The notes: generated by a model from the letters alone, not told the origin. A stretch of DNA of 64,000 nucleotides from Allodiplogaster sudhausi (GCA_945643635.1 CALZFC010000090.1:248001-312000); one strand, 5' to 3'; positions 21,843 to 33,489 are shown, counted from the stretch's first letter. Program-made: numbers and translations.

Positions 21843-24756
21843 ATGCCGAGTATGCTCATTTTTTCTCGTTGTCTTTTCCAGTAATTTTCTATTTTGTTCC
21901 CAAGGTTCCACCACCTTTTAAAGGCTGACGTTCTTTTCCTGAAATGTTTTGTTTTTACTAGTTGTCGAAAATTTTCAAAAAATTAAATAGAATGGATAAA
22001 TTTCGTCACAAAGTTGCAGGAAAACAAGATCGTTCAATTGCGGTAGGCAAGATTCGCCTGGACCTGCCGAAGCTGGCCGAGCTAAAGACGCTCGTCGAGT
22101 CGCCGGTTGTCTACATCGCCAACATACAATCTGGTTCGCGCGTGCTATTTTCACTAATTGTAAGCGGGTTTCTGCGATCTGCGAACTTGCACGGAGTGCT
22201 TACTCCCAGGGAGAACGTGGCGATTTTTACCAGAATGAAGGTTTTTTTCTGTTATCGTCCTTTAGTAAGAAAGCATTATTAAAAACTTTAATCGATCTTG
22301 CAGGTATGTTTTTGTGGAGACGGAGTGCTCAAAGGACACCTCTTACATCAAGCAGCTTGGCGTCTACGTCAACTGCAATGAAGGCAACCAGAGTCCGCAC
22401 TGGAGCTGCGAAGCTTCCGTAGACTTCAATCTGCTGTCGTCGAAGGCCGGCCAGAAGTCGCACAGCTGCGAACCGGTTAGTGTAGCAATGAACAAAGTTT
22501 CTCAAAACCGCTATATAGGTTCGTTATTAGCTGTATGTAAAAAATGAATTAAATTGCTATTTTACGATGTATGAAATCAGTGCTGAACAAGATCCGGTGT
22601 ACGACTCCAGGCCCGGAGCCAAAAAGTCTCTTTTTTTCTCTCTCAAAGATCAAAGTTATTGGGAAAAATGCCTTTTTCATGCAAAAAAAATTACTGCAGG
22701 AGAGTGAAGAGGGGTGGGGCGTTAAACACGATGCATGCACCGCCATTTGCACGTCTCTGAAAATGAGGAGTGGTTCTTTAGTAGAAATAAAGTCATGGTC
22801 TTGATTAGAATGATTGGAGTTCAGAAGCAAGTCATTGGTATCAAAAATACATATATTTCACTAATATAGAATACATGTTTTCAGCTTGTGCACACTTTCG
22901 ACCCCAATCTAAACAACTATGGATATCCGGATTTCATCGCGTGGGACAAGGTGTTGGACCGTAAGAATGGCTTCATCCGCGAGGACGGAGGAGTCGTGGT
23001 GGAGGCTACGGTCTCCGTCACGAAAGTCATCGGCATGCCGTATGTTGTTGTAATGTTTATTGTATCGATTTAAGATATATTATCGCATGTAAGATTGTTT
23101 TATTTAATTTTTTTGAAAACGCTATTTTCAAGACTAAGTTACTTCACATATTACTGTTCTATTTTAGGTTGTAATTTGCCTTTTCAGTATGTCAACTCTC
23201 TGCGACTTCACGGTTCTTGAGCCGGATCTCACGGACGTGGCTCTCATCGTGGAGGAGAAGAATGTCAGCAAGACGGTATCTTATCTCTTCCTTGATATCC
23301 ATTTTACCATTTTCCATTGCAATATTTTTTGTCTCGCTAATTGTATGTTCAAGCCCTCACAAAGGCGATCCTCCTTAAATGTCTTATCCTTTAATTGCTT
23401 CAAGACTGCACACAGATTATGAATTATCATAAATTTTAATTAAAACGTCTTTTGGCAGATCTTTTATTCCTAATAATAAAGGTATCACAATGCCATTATT
23501 TTTCAGTACCTCGCGTACTATTCGCCGGTCTTCCGCACGATGTTCTTCTCGAACTTTATCGAGAAGGAGAAGAAGGAGATTCCGCTTGAGGATGTCAAGT
23601 ACGACGAGTTCGTGGAACTTCTTCACGTCATCTTCCCGTATCGCAAACCTATCGCAGGTTCTATTTTCTTGTGTTGCTCATCTATAAGAACACTAGGGAG
23701 TGTCAATAATAAGTTTATACGAAAAAAATATGTAAAGACAAGAGCAGTGCCTGAACAAGGTCCGGCGCAAGACTGGGGGGGGGGGTGTACAAAGCCGATA
23801 AAATGACTTTTTTTCGGTCAAAAATCACCTTTCTTGTTGAAAAGGCGCCGTTTTTCAAGCATAAAATGTTTCATCCGGGTGGGTTCAACGAGATTTTGAG
23901 CGGGCCGGAGGGTTCCAACACGGCGCATGCGCCGACCTTGTTCAGCACTGGGCAAGAGGCTAAAAATCCATAAGAGTTATTTTAACTGATAAGGTGTAAA
24001 ATGATCTCCCAGTTGCCACGATCGAGGGTCTTCTTCGCTTGGGCGACCGCTTCAGCATGCAGATGGTGCTGCATTCTTGCGAGGAGCCTAACAGCAAGGA
24101 GATTCCGCTGGCCAAGAAGCTGCTCTGGTCTGACCAGTACAGGCTGGCCAGCCTTCAGGTGAATACTTCATTTCATACTTATCGCTGGAACGTTTTCTGT
24201 AACTGGCTTTTTAAAATTAATTTAATCGATTTCCAACGTGCAAGTAAGGTTTTTAAATTATTATTATGACATGGTGGGTTAGGTGTGTGGAATTACGGAC
24301 GTTAGAAAAACTTGGAATTTTGCCAAAAATTTCGCAAATGATAGTATCTCAAGATTGCTTTAAGGGAAATCGTGCCGAGAGCCTAAACATTTCAACATTT
24401 GGGCAGAGAAAAGACGAAATAGTATTCCATTTTATTTTAGTGTGAAGTGCCAAGTACCGTAATTGCCTCTTATTTAGTGCAGCTTGGTACCGTAATCGTG
24501 TTTTTCTCAGAATCGACAATGCCACACTAAAAATTTTTCAATGTCCGCCTTGACCCACCGTGATGAATGATATTATTCTTTTTTTAACGTTGCTATTAAA
24601 TTCTAATTTAGTAACCGGTACATCTTCTTCTCTTTTCAGTACAACATCCTGGAGAAGATCAAGACGGTCGATGACGCCCGAGTGCTGAAGCGAACGAAGG
24701 AGTACGGCGACTTGTCGAGCACTATGAAGGTAGCGTCGAGCACTATGAAGGTATGA
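21843..24756 (+). CDS. MATH-BTB domain protein (copy 2, most complete)
   Basis: Exons: 21843-21849, 22020-22136, 22304-22475, 22885-23039, 23188-23275, 23507-23657, 24013-24158 and 24640-24756. The MATH domain spans exons 2-4 (SPHWSCEASVDFNLLSSK; YPDFIAWDKVL), the BTB domain exons 5-7 (YLAYYSPVFRTMFFSNF; DVKYDEFVELLHV), with a short C-terminal tail. Such proteins bring substrates to CUL3 ubiquitin ligase; the group is strongly expanded in nematodes. The join of exons 2 and 3 is off by two bases relative to the paralogue at 25491, so the frame is broken there unless another splice site is used. The last exon has an 18-21 bp internal duplication giving SSTMK twice. Introns carry two MITE copies. 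It may be functional or a young pseudogene. Confidence 0.75.
22578..22760. mobile_element. Degenerate MITE copy in MATH-BTB intron
   Basis: Begins CAGTGCTGAACAAGATCCGG, the same terminus as the elements at 17654 and 23745, and later shows a decayed GCATGCACCGCC inner end. The right terminus is lost. Confidence 0.55.
23745..23950. mobile_element. hAT-type MITE in MATH-BTB intron
   Basis: A 206-bp element runs from CAGTGCCTGAACAAGG to CCTTGTTCAGCACTG, flanked by GACAAGAG and GGCAAGAG (7 of 8 match), as expected for an 8-bp target duplication. Same family as 17654-17817. Confidence 0.8.
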
Positions 24757-24992
24757 AGCTTTTTTCTGCCCTTTTCTCTTCTTGTTCTCTTACTCCCTCA
24801 CGTCCTCTTTTTCACTTATTGATTATTTAACCTGTTAACATTCCGAGGAGATCCCTATGGGTTTTTAAAACATGTATTGCTTGAATTGAAGAGCCTCTTG
24901 TGTAGCCTCGTAAGCCCTAACTTGACTCGTTCGAATTAGCAACTTTCCGTTCGATAAAAATTCTTGGCCCCGTTTAGGCGATGTGAAATGAT

Positions 24993-25046
24993 GGGTTAAA
25001 TTCGGTGAACATCTGCCGTACGCCTGTCGCAGGCTTTTATTTATCA
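24993..25046. repeat. Relic of the 21.0-21.7 kb inverted repeat
   Basis: AAATTCGGTGAACATCTGCC and the following bases match, with substitutions, the inner arm of the foldback at 21410-21470. Only part of one arm is present. Confidence 0.6.
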
Positions 25047-25193
25047 ATTGATATTCTTCTTGCCGAGCCTTGCTCTGCCAAAATTTTCATTTTCAAGTGT
25101 TTTTACTGATAAGTGAGAAAACTTAATCCTTTTCTGTTGATGATTTTTTTTGTTCCAGAGCTTCCTGAATTAAACCCCACCGTTTGCAGCGAC

Positions 25194-26233
25194 ATGTCAG
25201 GGTATGCTCAATTTTTTTCTCACTGTTTTTTTTTTCGTAGTTTTGTTTCAGTGATGCCACAACATTTTAAAGATTGCTATTATTTTTCTTAAATGATTCA
25301 TTACCCATGCTCTAAAGATTGGCTTTTCTAATCGTAAGATTATCTGTGTTCCTTCGAAGATATCGTCACCAAATTGCAGGAAATGATGCTACTCCAATTG
25401 CGGTCGGCAAGATTCGCCTGGACGTGCCGAAGCTGGCCGAGCTGAAGACGCAATTGATGTCGCCTGTCGTCTACATCGCCAATATGCCGTGGTTTGTTTG
25501 CCTTTTCATTTATCTATGTATAAAGATTTATTTGCACATCAGCGATTTTCCAAAACAAAAACTTGAAGATTGCTCGTTTAAATAGTGTTTAGTAGAGCTT
25601 TTAGGAAACTTTAAATAATCTTACAGGAGTTTGGCTGTGAAGTCGGAGTGCTCGAAACGCACCTCGGATATCAAGAAGCTTTCCGTTTATGTCCACTGCA
25701 ACGAGGTGAACAAGAGTCCGCACTGGAGCTGCGAGGCTTCCTTTATCTTCAATCTGATGTCGTCGAAAGTCGGCCAGAAATCGCACAGCAAAGGACCGGT
25801 TAGTATAGTAACGAACACACTTGATCCAACGCGTTTTTTTACGTACTAACAGCATGTACAAATTCAGCGCAATTGCTATTATACGATACATACATAAATT
25901 TCCGGTCTCTGGCCGTAAATTGGTAAACCATCAGATTCTCATGGATTAGCGATAATTAGTTGCCCTTTTCTGCTGAATGCTTTTACAGAAGAAATAAAGC
26001 TTGTCTCGGTAAGAATTGAGAAGAGAGTCAGTACTATCAAAACACATCTCATTTATGTAATATACATGTCTTCAGGTTGTGTGTCCTTTCCGCACCAAGG
26101 AGAGTAGCAGGGGATTTCCGGCTTTTCTTGCGTGGGACAAGGTGCTGGACCCTGCGAATAGCTTCATCAGCGAAGAGGACGGAGGAGTCGTGGTCGAGGC
26201 TGAGATCACCGTCACGAAAGTCATCGGCTTGCT
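25194..26233 (+). pseudogene. MATH gene truncated at the palindrome edge (copy 3)
   Basis: MATH exons 25380-25491 (PIAVGKIRLDVPKLAELK), 25627-25798 (SPHWSCEASFIFNLMSSK) and 26076-26233 (FPAFLAWDKVLDPANSF, then VVVEAEITVTKVIGL) join in frame and align with copy 2 exon for exon. After the donor at 26234 there is no BTB exon: only 49 bases later the palindrome arm begins. A probable start ATGTCAGG at 25194 has one base more than the copy 2 start exon. So the gene is a 3'-truncated fragment. If transcribed it would give a MATH-only product that cannot bind CUL3. Confidence 0.75.
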
Positions 26234-26557
26234 GTATGTTATCGTAAAAAAATTCCTTTCCATTTTAACATATTTTATTGTAATGTGAATACATGAGTAC
26301 ATTTATTTAAATTGAAGAAATAATATTTGCCATTAGAAAAAAGTTCTTGTGAATATGAGAGACAGAGATAGAATGTGAGAGGTACGGAAAGAAAGTGAGG
26401 AGAAGAGAGAGAGAGCGAGAGAGAGAGAGAGAGAGAGAGTCCGAGAGAAAGAGGGCACGGAAGGGTGTGAAGTCTACGAACACTTGTAAAAAAAATCCTA
26501 TACCCTCGCCCAGGTGTTTACCAAGATTTGGATTAGAAATAAGAGTTTGTATATCAA

Positions 26558-26767
26558 ATGATATTGCTCTTCTTTCCAATCTGGTTCTTCTTTGCCATTT
26601 CTCTTCTGCTCTCGGTTGCTCAAGAGTTGAAGTCGAAGGAATCGCGCACAAAAGGACTCACACATAAATTCACAAAAGCTCTTAAGCCACTTAGAATTGG
26701 AGCCATCCTTCCGTCGCTAGGTGTCGCCGTGGAACTAGCATCGTTCTCTTCAACTGAACGCCACTGA
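26558..26767 (+). CDS. Possible short secreted protein (left copy)
   Basis: A single 69-residue frame starts with a strong signal-like segment (MILLFFPIWFFFAISLLLSV) and continues with a basic part. It is conserved intact in the other arm (57111-56902), but the arms are too similar for that to be evidence of selection. An overlapping antisense frame exists. No family recognised. Confidence 0.3.
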   Translation: MILLFFPIWFFFAISLLLSVAQELKSKESRTKGLTHKFTKALKPLRIGAILPSLGVAVELASFSSTERH

Positions 26768-27000
26768 AGACGTATGCATAGTCGGAAGCCGAGCAGTGAT
26801 GACGAGTGGCGAGGCATTCAAGTGGCTCCTGCTTCTTCTTCATCTTCTTCTCCATACAATCTCAGTTTGTCTATCTTAATTCGATGATAACGTTTATAAA
26901 TATACGTTTAATTGAATTCTTTCTCTCTCATCGTCAGTGATTCATTCGCAGAGATTTAGAATTATATTTGATTAAAAAAAACTAATTAACTTGATCGAAG

Positions 27001-28082
27001 ATGCCGTGCGAGTATGAAGAAGACTTGAAGTCGACCGATCTAAGGCCAAGACTGGCGCTGCTTCCGGGTATATCAATGCTACAAGAGTGCACGATCAAAT
27101 GCGACCAGGTTCGATTATCAACAAACGATTATAAATAAATAATATTTATTTTTGCAACATATTCAAGTAAAGTGAAACTTAAACATTCCGACAGTCGCCC
27201 GAGTGCGAGCCTTTGACGGGTTCCGAGCGAAATGCGCCCTCCTCGGAAGCTTCTTCAACCACTCTTGCCGTCCTCAGCCGCTCTACTTCAAGCCAGAAAC
27301 ATGCACGGAGGAGACCAACACGGATAAGATCACAAGCACAACCGCTGCTGAGATAACGACGACAACAGCTGGTATGTGGCCCCTCTCTCTGATAGTATTG
27401 GTATGTTCTTATTATGCTCGGGTTTTTTCCGGCGGCTTTTCGCTTACATCGTAGAAGAGGAATTTCAATATAAGAGTAAAATATGAACGACAAAGAAAAG
27501 TGCTAAACAAAAGTATTCAAGAATGAATTAGTAAAGGTGATTTCAATTACAGTGGTTATCCCGTGCATGCGCCCTGCGGAGATGCCATGCGACCTCGAAA
27601 TGTCTTGTCTGCAGAACGCGCCCGTCTTCTCCGACGAGGAGATCTCCTGTAAATCAGGAAATCTCTACTTCAAGACGAAGGTCCAAGAGCGCTCCCCCAT
27701 CATATATTTCTACATGGCAAATAACGGCAAATAGTAACATTCACCCATTCACCCTGTATTCACACAAATGGTAAAATTGCAATGGATTATACCATTCATT
27801 TGGGTGAATGCTAATTGAATGAGTGAATGTTATAATTTGTCGGCAGCAACACGAAACCTTCGATTTGGTAGTCATCCTCTTCGCAGTGTACATTCTTTCT
27901 TGCCTCATTAAACTGCGTCGCGTCTTTCCTTGAAGGGCACGGAGGGTCCAATCGTCGCCGGAATCTTTTGCGATCCGAGCAGCGGCCAGTGGAAGATCAA
28001 GCGCTTCGATTTTAACACTAGCCAGTGGACGCTCAAGTTACCAGAGTGTAACATCGGAGATCAGATTGATATCTACGGCTGA
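27001..28082 (+). CDS. Cysteine-rich, probably extracellular protein (left copy)
   Basis: Exons 27195-27371, 27553-27680 and 27936-28082 join in frame; a first exon starts at 27001 (MPCEYEEDLKSTDLRPRL) and would join if the GTATAT donor at about 27067 is used. Cysteine-spaced blocks are separated by a Thr-rich linker (ITSTTAAEITTTTA): RAKCALLGSFFNHSC, then IPCMRPAEMPCDLEMSC, then a C-terminal module with FCDPSSGQWKIKRFDF and LPECNIGDQIDIYG. This is the look of nematode cysteine-rich ectodomains with Thr linkers; no named family is claimed. An identical gene lies in the right arm. Confidence 0.6.
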
Positions 28083-28845
28083 GTAATTTTCGAGAGCCTC
28101 AACAAGTGAACATCTGAAAATTGAAATGAATACCATCCATGGATGTCTCCCATGCACATAAATAGTAATAACAACTTTGTCGCACGATATCTCAAAACAA
28201 TAATTCTTAGAAGCTTTATTGGAACTATGCACAGATATTGTGCCGGCCGCCGCGATAGAGGCCTTAAGCCACGCCCCTTTCTCTCTCTGCGTAGTTTCTA
28301 TATTGTTTCCTTCTGGTTCTTTTTCTACCACTGAACGGACGGCATGGGGATAAAGCAACAATCACATAACCCTTTGTGTGTATGAACTAGGAGAACACCG
28401 GGCAACATAGATATAGATGCGAACTCGGAAAATCATCAAATATGTCATATTAACATTTGCAAATGTTTTGAATTTGTTGAGTAAAACCTTTGAAGAAGCC
28501 TTGACAAATTGAACATTTCTTTCGCGAAGCTTGATTTCGATCAATATTCACGGCTGCCGTTATCTTCGATTTCCGGCTTCCTTCCCACGGAAAACACAAA
28601 CGACATTCGATTCACGACGGTAGACAATTGCTAATTCATGACCTACATACATTTCAACCGCCACTTTAATGCAGAAGAAAGAAACCCCGAATATGAATAA
28701 CAAGCTTATGTGCATCTTCCTTCACTTGAAAGGGCTACGCAATTGAATGTAACAACAAAAGATACAAAAGCCACAAATATTTATGCAGGAAGAGGGGAGG
28801 ATGGGGTTTGGGAAAAGGGTCTGGGGACTGGGGTAGAGGAGTAAT
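28083..28845. other. Intergenic, convergent 3' ends
   Basis: Lies between the 3' ends of the cysteine-rich gene (plus) and the MSP gene (minus). No additional gene supported. Confidence 0.5.
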
Positions 28846-29452
28846 TCAGGGATTGTACTCGATGGGGAGGTTCTTGCGGCGAACCATGCCGTCGCCCTGG
28901 AACCACTCGCGGCGGAACTGCTTGGCGGCGCCGTCCGGGGTGTTGGTCCACTCGATGGTAATGCGGTCGTTGTTGGTGTCCTCCTGGAAATAAATATGGT
29001 GAAATTCATTTTTAATTAATATCAGAATAACGTATAAGAGAAGGAAATTTACACTAAAAATTTAACCTGGCCATAGACGAAGGCATCGCAGGAGACAGCA
29101 ACGAGGACGGGCTCCTTGGGGTCGAGGACACCGCTCGCGGGGTCGACTCCCAGACGCTTCATATTGGTGGTCTTGAAGGCCCAACCGATGCGGCGGGCAG
29201 AGCTGTTGATCACCTGAAATTTAATGCTGGGTACTCAATAGTACGGAAGTGGAAGGGAGAATTACAGAGATTATCCAGGTTATTGCATAGAATTCTTATG
29301 GTGGGTCAGAAATTATCCAAGGAAGTTTTTAAGGGAGAAAGGTCAAAACCAGCCTTGATGTGGTAGGTGTGCTTGTCGTCGTAGGGCGCGTTGAAGACGA
29401 CCTTGGAGTTGGGCTGAGTGGCGATGTCGCCGGGGGGAACGGACTGGGCCAT
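28846..29452 (-). CDS. msp: Major sperm protein (left-arm copy)
   Basis: Exons 29452-29354, 29213-29067 and 28983-28846 give 127 residues, the standard MSP length. It begins [20 protein letters not shown], contains [19 protein letters not shown] and ends [11 protein letters not shown], all diagnostic. MSP polymerises to drive the amoeboid crawling of nematode sperm and is also a signal to oocytes (family knowledge). Intron 1 has a GC donor (AAG|GCTGGT) with a TTTCAG acceptor; using the GT three bases later would break the frame. A TATA box lies 69 bases before the ATG. Expected to be expressed in the male germ line. Confidence 0.95.
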
Positions 29453-29515
29453 TTCAGCAGGAGAGAAGGAGGAGAAACAGCAGGAGACTGATGGAGAACC
29501 ATTCGACTCCGCTCT

Positions 29516-29521
29516 TTTATA
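29516..29521 (-). promoter_or_regulatory. TATA box of left MSP copy
   Basis: GGTATAAAAGAGCGGAG on the minus strand, 69 bases from the ATG. The same box is found at the other two MSP copies (72 bases before the ATG); the left copy lacks a 3-base GCC in its leader. Confidence 0.75.
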
Positions 29522-30591
29522 CCACTGTTTGAGCCGCAAATTTACAATTTTCGCGTAAGTTGTAAAACTTTAATATATCCAAATTCAGAAAGGGCATTTT
29601 CTCTCCATTTTCCATTGTATTATTTCCCAACAAATATGGCAAAATGCATTTTATATAGGCATAAAAATAAAATATTTATGGTATTTAAATTGGGCGATCA
29701 AGGCCACAAAGTTCATATGCAATTAAGGATTGGGCTCTGAAAGGTAATTTTTCTCATTCCACCCATCTCAACCATCGTTGTGCGGTCGGTTCCACCTCGG
29801 TTGTGGAAAAGTATAAAAACCAATTGTTTGTTTTAGACGATGCTTTGTCGTACTCCGGCTCTTCCTACCTTTGGCCAAAAAGGATAAAGCTTGAACCACA
29901 TGGGAGAACCGTTGAGTGAAAATTGGCGATTTCTAAACTGTTTGATGTTCGAAGAATTTATCCACATGAATCACATGTATGTACAATAAACTTATTTAAA
30001 TAAATTATGAAAATTAATTGAATGGAAGATATCAAAATAATCCAATGACTTTAGCGGAAATGTTTTAAAAGTAAAATAAATGATATTTCTACTCTCTCAC
30101 CTCTTTTTCTGCTCATAGCTTATAAAACATGATGCAAAAGGTAATATGATTACATCTATAGTAAACGATTCTCCACGATTGCATTCTACTATATATATAT
30201 ATATATAAATGGGAAGAAGAACATCATATCAAGCAGACTTCTCGTATTGTCTTGCTTTAACTATGAAAATCGTCAGTCTCAGTGTGTCATTTATTACAGG
30301 CAAAATTAAAATAGTATTAAAAGAATTGAAATTATGCGAACCGAGAAAAGAATAAATTTCATTTCCCAATGTTTTCAAAATTCTCTTTTGTTCTTCCTCA
30401 CGTTTAAGCATTTCATTTCTGCAAATTTTCTACATATTTTCACAGAATTCGTGAAAAATGTGAGAAAAGAAAGATGTTTGTTCCTACAAACATCTACAGA
30501 TATTTTGACCTTCGCTTTATTTAGTTCTCACTTTGGACTTTAAATTCTTTCAAAGTACAAGTGAATGAGCGGAGTACGGTAAAGCGATTTG

Positions 30592-30599
30592 TATAAAAG
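30592..30599 (+). promoter_or_regulatory. TATA box of lysine-rich gene
   Basis: TATAAAAG lies about 130 bases before the ATG at 30724 and exactly where left-arm-only sequence begins. Confidence 0.55.
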
Positions 30600-32709
30600 C
30601 GTTTCTTCTTCCTTAATCTCTTCATTAGTTCTACGCGTCTTGGCAGCAGTCGGTTGTCTCTTCTCTACCACGCTTGCATTTTCTCGGTGGCAATTGAAGG
30701 CAGACTCGTCCAACTAAGCAGTGATGTCCGGATCGGAAATCGACCTCCTTCGAAATTTCGTTAGATTTTTTTGTCAAATAAAATGACATCATTTTTATAT
30801 ATTTATAAGATTTTTTTATTCATAAGAAAACACTTACTGACATTTAAAATAATTGAAAAAAATTCTTGAGTTTTTCGCCGCGGCGACGGCGCTCTTCGTG
30901 TTGGTTGGCTGCAAGAAGAAGAAGAAGGATGTGAAGGGAGCAGCGACTCCGGCGCCCGCGGGGCCCGGCAGCAAGATTGCGCCGGTGGGGGAGAATTGGC
31001 AAAGTGCCAACTTTTTTAGCTTTTGAAAGTCACGATATCTGATGTAAAGATTACAATTTCCATTCCAAAATCGTAGGTTGCCCCCGTGGCGGCCGCTGCC
31101 AAGACCGAGAGCGGCTCGACGGAGAAAGGGAAGAGCGCGAAGAGCAATAAGTGCGGAGCCGCAGGCGAAGAGGCCAAGGTTGACAAATTGCCAAGGCGGG
31201 AAAGGACTTTGAAAACTAAAATGGAATGCCTATTTTTTTGTCAAACTGTCTGCTCTTTCAGGCTGGCATTGGAGATGCGAAGTCGAAGAAGGACAATAAT
31301 GTCTGTATATAGTTCAATTTATATTTTAAAAAATTAATTTATAATTTAATTTACCTTTTACAATTCTCATGTCCAGGATGCACCTTCGAAGAAGAAAGTC
31401 GCCTATCCCGAGGTCAAGGGACTCACGGAGTCGCAGAAGAAGAAGCGCCAGGAGAAGCTGGAGAAGGAGAAGCTAGAGAAGATCAAGGCCGGCCAGTACC
31501 AGGTCGGGCCGTGGTTTAGACTTTATTTTTATGTGATTGCTTTTTTCGAGGTCAAATAATAAAAAGGAATATTTTGCAGTCGCGCTCGGATGAGGACGAC
31601 ACGCTGGAGAAGGTGGCGAGTTTGAAAGAGGAGAAGACTGAGAAGTCGATGAAGAAGTGAGACGATGGCCCCCTCATACATTCCTACCCTTCTTCCGCTC
31701 CTCTCGCTCCCTCTGCTCCCTCTCGCTCCTCCACACTCTCTTCCTCCCCTCTTCCGCTCCTCTCGCTCCCTCTAGCTCTCTCTCGCTCCTCCACACTCTC
31801 TTCTTCCTTCTGCCCCCGATCTTTCCGTCATCTTGTATAAAACGCCGTGTGGAAATTTGAGTTACATACATACTACATATATGAAAATCTGAAAAAGAAC
31901 AGTCAAAAGAAGTTGAAAAACAATGGTGATTCTAATTCATTGCGCATAGTAAACACTGCTCAGAATACGATTGTTATTCTTAGTTGAAGCTCGCTTGACA
32001 ATTTAAAAACGAGGCTATTTCCTTTGAACGCGGTTGTCTCTCCGGATGGCCTCATTCGATATGCCACGGTCTCGATGGCCTTCTGGGCCAAGCAGATGTT
32101 CTGGTTTAGAGTAAATAAATATAGTTAATAAAATAATAGATTATTACAATTCCATCGGTAAGCGAAGCGAGCAACTGACGCTATTTGGGTTTGGGCCTGT
32201 GCACTTTGTACTTAGTTTCGTAGTACTGTTTAAAAGCCATTCCTACTGTACATATCTTGCTCCGTTGTTCCTGTGGAGCGCTCTTCGGCTCCTCTGCTGA
32301 TGCACGTCGAGCAGAGTCGAACAAGCTATGAACTGGGTTTGCACAACCATTGGGGTTCGAAATACAGACCTCTCCTATGTCTTACTTTTCATCCTCAAAC
32401 GCCATTATTGTTAGTTGGAACCTGTTATATGTACATCGATTCCAACATATGTATACACTGTTTGGTCAAAAATCAGTTAAAGTTAATAAATTTATTGCAC
32501 TTGTCGCGAATTCTCAGAGCGTATTAATAAATTATTGAAATATGGAGGATAATTGTGATGAAGAATCTTAAAAATTACAATGAAAACTCCAACAGACATT
32601 TTGCATCCGTCATACATCGCATGTCGTAGATATTTCAGTGATATTATGAAGTTTCAAATAACGGTGATGAAAAGAAAATGCCGATGGCTGATCTTCGTTC
32701 ATCATTGCT
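30593..32709. other. Left-arm-only segment of about 2.1 kb
   Basis: In the right arm the flanks GCGATTTGT and AGAAGTGTCGACTCGC are directly joined (near 53082), so this whole segment is missing there. It contains the lysine-rich gene. Distal to that gene, a codon-like minus-strand stretch at about 32105-31980 (NICLAQKAIETVAYRMRP) may be an exon; otherwise 31661-32709 holds no supported gene. Confidence 0.85.
30724..31660 (+). CDS. Lysine-rich single-pass protein, 165 aa (left arm only)
   Basis: Six exons, all in phase 0, join in frame: 30724-30759, 30871-30984, 31077-31178, 31262-31300, 31377-31502 and 31580-31660. The N terminus is short (MSGSEIDLLRNF), followed by a hydrophobic helix (FFAAATALFVLVGC) and then KKKKKD, an Ala/Pro/Lys-rich part, a basic helical block (LTESQKKKRQEKLEKEKLEK) and a charged tail ending EEKTEKSMKK. 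This resembles nematode-specific small Lys-rich membrane proteins; a sperm role is only a guess from the TATA box and MSP neighbour. It is the only copy in the window: the right arm lacks it. Exon 5 sequence recurs in the foldback at 32.8-33.0 kb. Confidence 0.75.
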
Positions 32710-32784
32710 AAGAAGTGTCGACTCGCTGCGGCTTAGAAACAGAAGTCGTGCCTAAAACAATTAAAATTATACAAACTAAAATAA

Positions 32785-33045
32785 ACTAGAATATCCGCAT
32801 ATAGAAGTAAAAAGGCGCCTGAATGCTAGAGCTTAAAATACGGACACATCAAGGATCAAGGGACTCACGGAGTCGCAGAAGAAGAGTCGCAGAATTCTCT
32901 TGCTTCTTCTTCTCCAGCTTCTCCTGGCGCTTCTTCTTCTGCGACTCCGTGAGTCCCTTGACCTCGGGATCCTTGATGTGCCCGTATTTTAAGCTCTAGC
33001 ATTCAGGCGCCTTTTTACTTCTATATGCGGACATTTTAGTTCGTT
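32785..33045. mobile_element. Foldback element with captured gene fragment (left copy)
   Basis: Inverted arms of about 115 bases begin near TCCGCATATAGAAGTAAAAA and end near TTTTTACTTCTATATGCGGA. The inner part of both arms contains exon 5 sequence of the lysine-rich gene (GGGACTCACGGAGTCGCAGA). The right-arm copy is at about 52729-52989. Confidence 0.8.
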
Positions 33046-33303
33046 TATAAAAGTGTAATTTAAAAAGACATCCTGACGATTTTAGTCATGTTATTCCTCA
33101 TTTTGTCGCTCTTCCTGAGCCCGCAGACCTCGCGACAATCGCCTGCTCGAGGTCGGTAATCCGCATCCGAAGGAGATCATTCGTCACCATTGAACGATCA
33201 CACACCTGAACACAAAAGAAGTCGCTGACTAAATTTAAGCAGTCGATGATCAATCTTAACAGTGCGAATAATATCCTCGTAATTCATATCTGCTCTCATT
33301 CTC

Positions 33304-33489
33304 TCATTCTATGACCTTCTGTCGCTCCTCTGTTCTGTCTTCTTCTTGTCCTCTTCCTCGCTTCTTCGACCTTAGGATTGCCAGTGCAGATTCAAGCTTT
33401 TCGATATGCTTCTCAAGAAACTCGCGTGCTTCATCGTCTTCAGGAGAGTCAGATGTCTGAAGAAGATTATTCATCACAACGTCTCCCAT
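33304..33489 (-). CDS. Short helical protein, 61 aa (left copy)
   Basis: The frame begins MGDVVMNNLLQTSDSPEDDE and continues as a likely coiled coil with KRGRGQEEDRTEERQ near the end. A further codon-like stretch downstream (about 33170-33070) includes TNDLLRMRITDLEQAI after a TTCAG acceptor, so this may be one exon of a longer gene. It lies just downstream of the coiled-coil gene and could be its 3' part. No family recognised. Confidence 0.4.
   Translation of the reverse strand: MGDVVMNNLLQTSDSPEDDEAREFLEKHIEKLESALAILRSKKRGRGQEEDRTEERQKVIE

Noticed and set aside
27195..27371. Joining the exon at 27001-27108 directly to 27195 in phase 0
   Set aside because: That frame hits a stop before the exon end; the following exons require the other phase, so an earlier donor (about 27067) or another first exon is needed.
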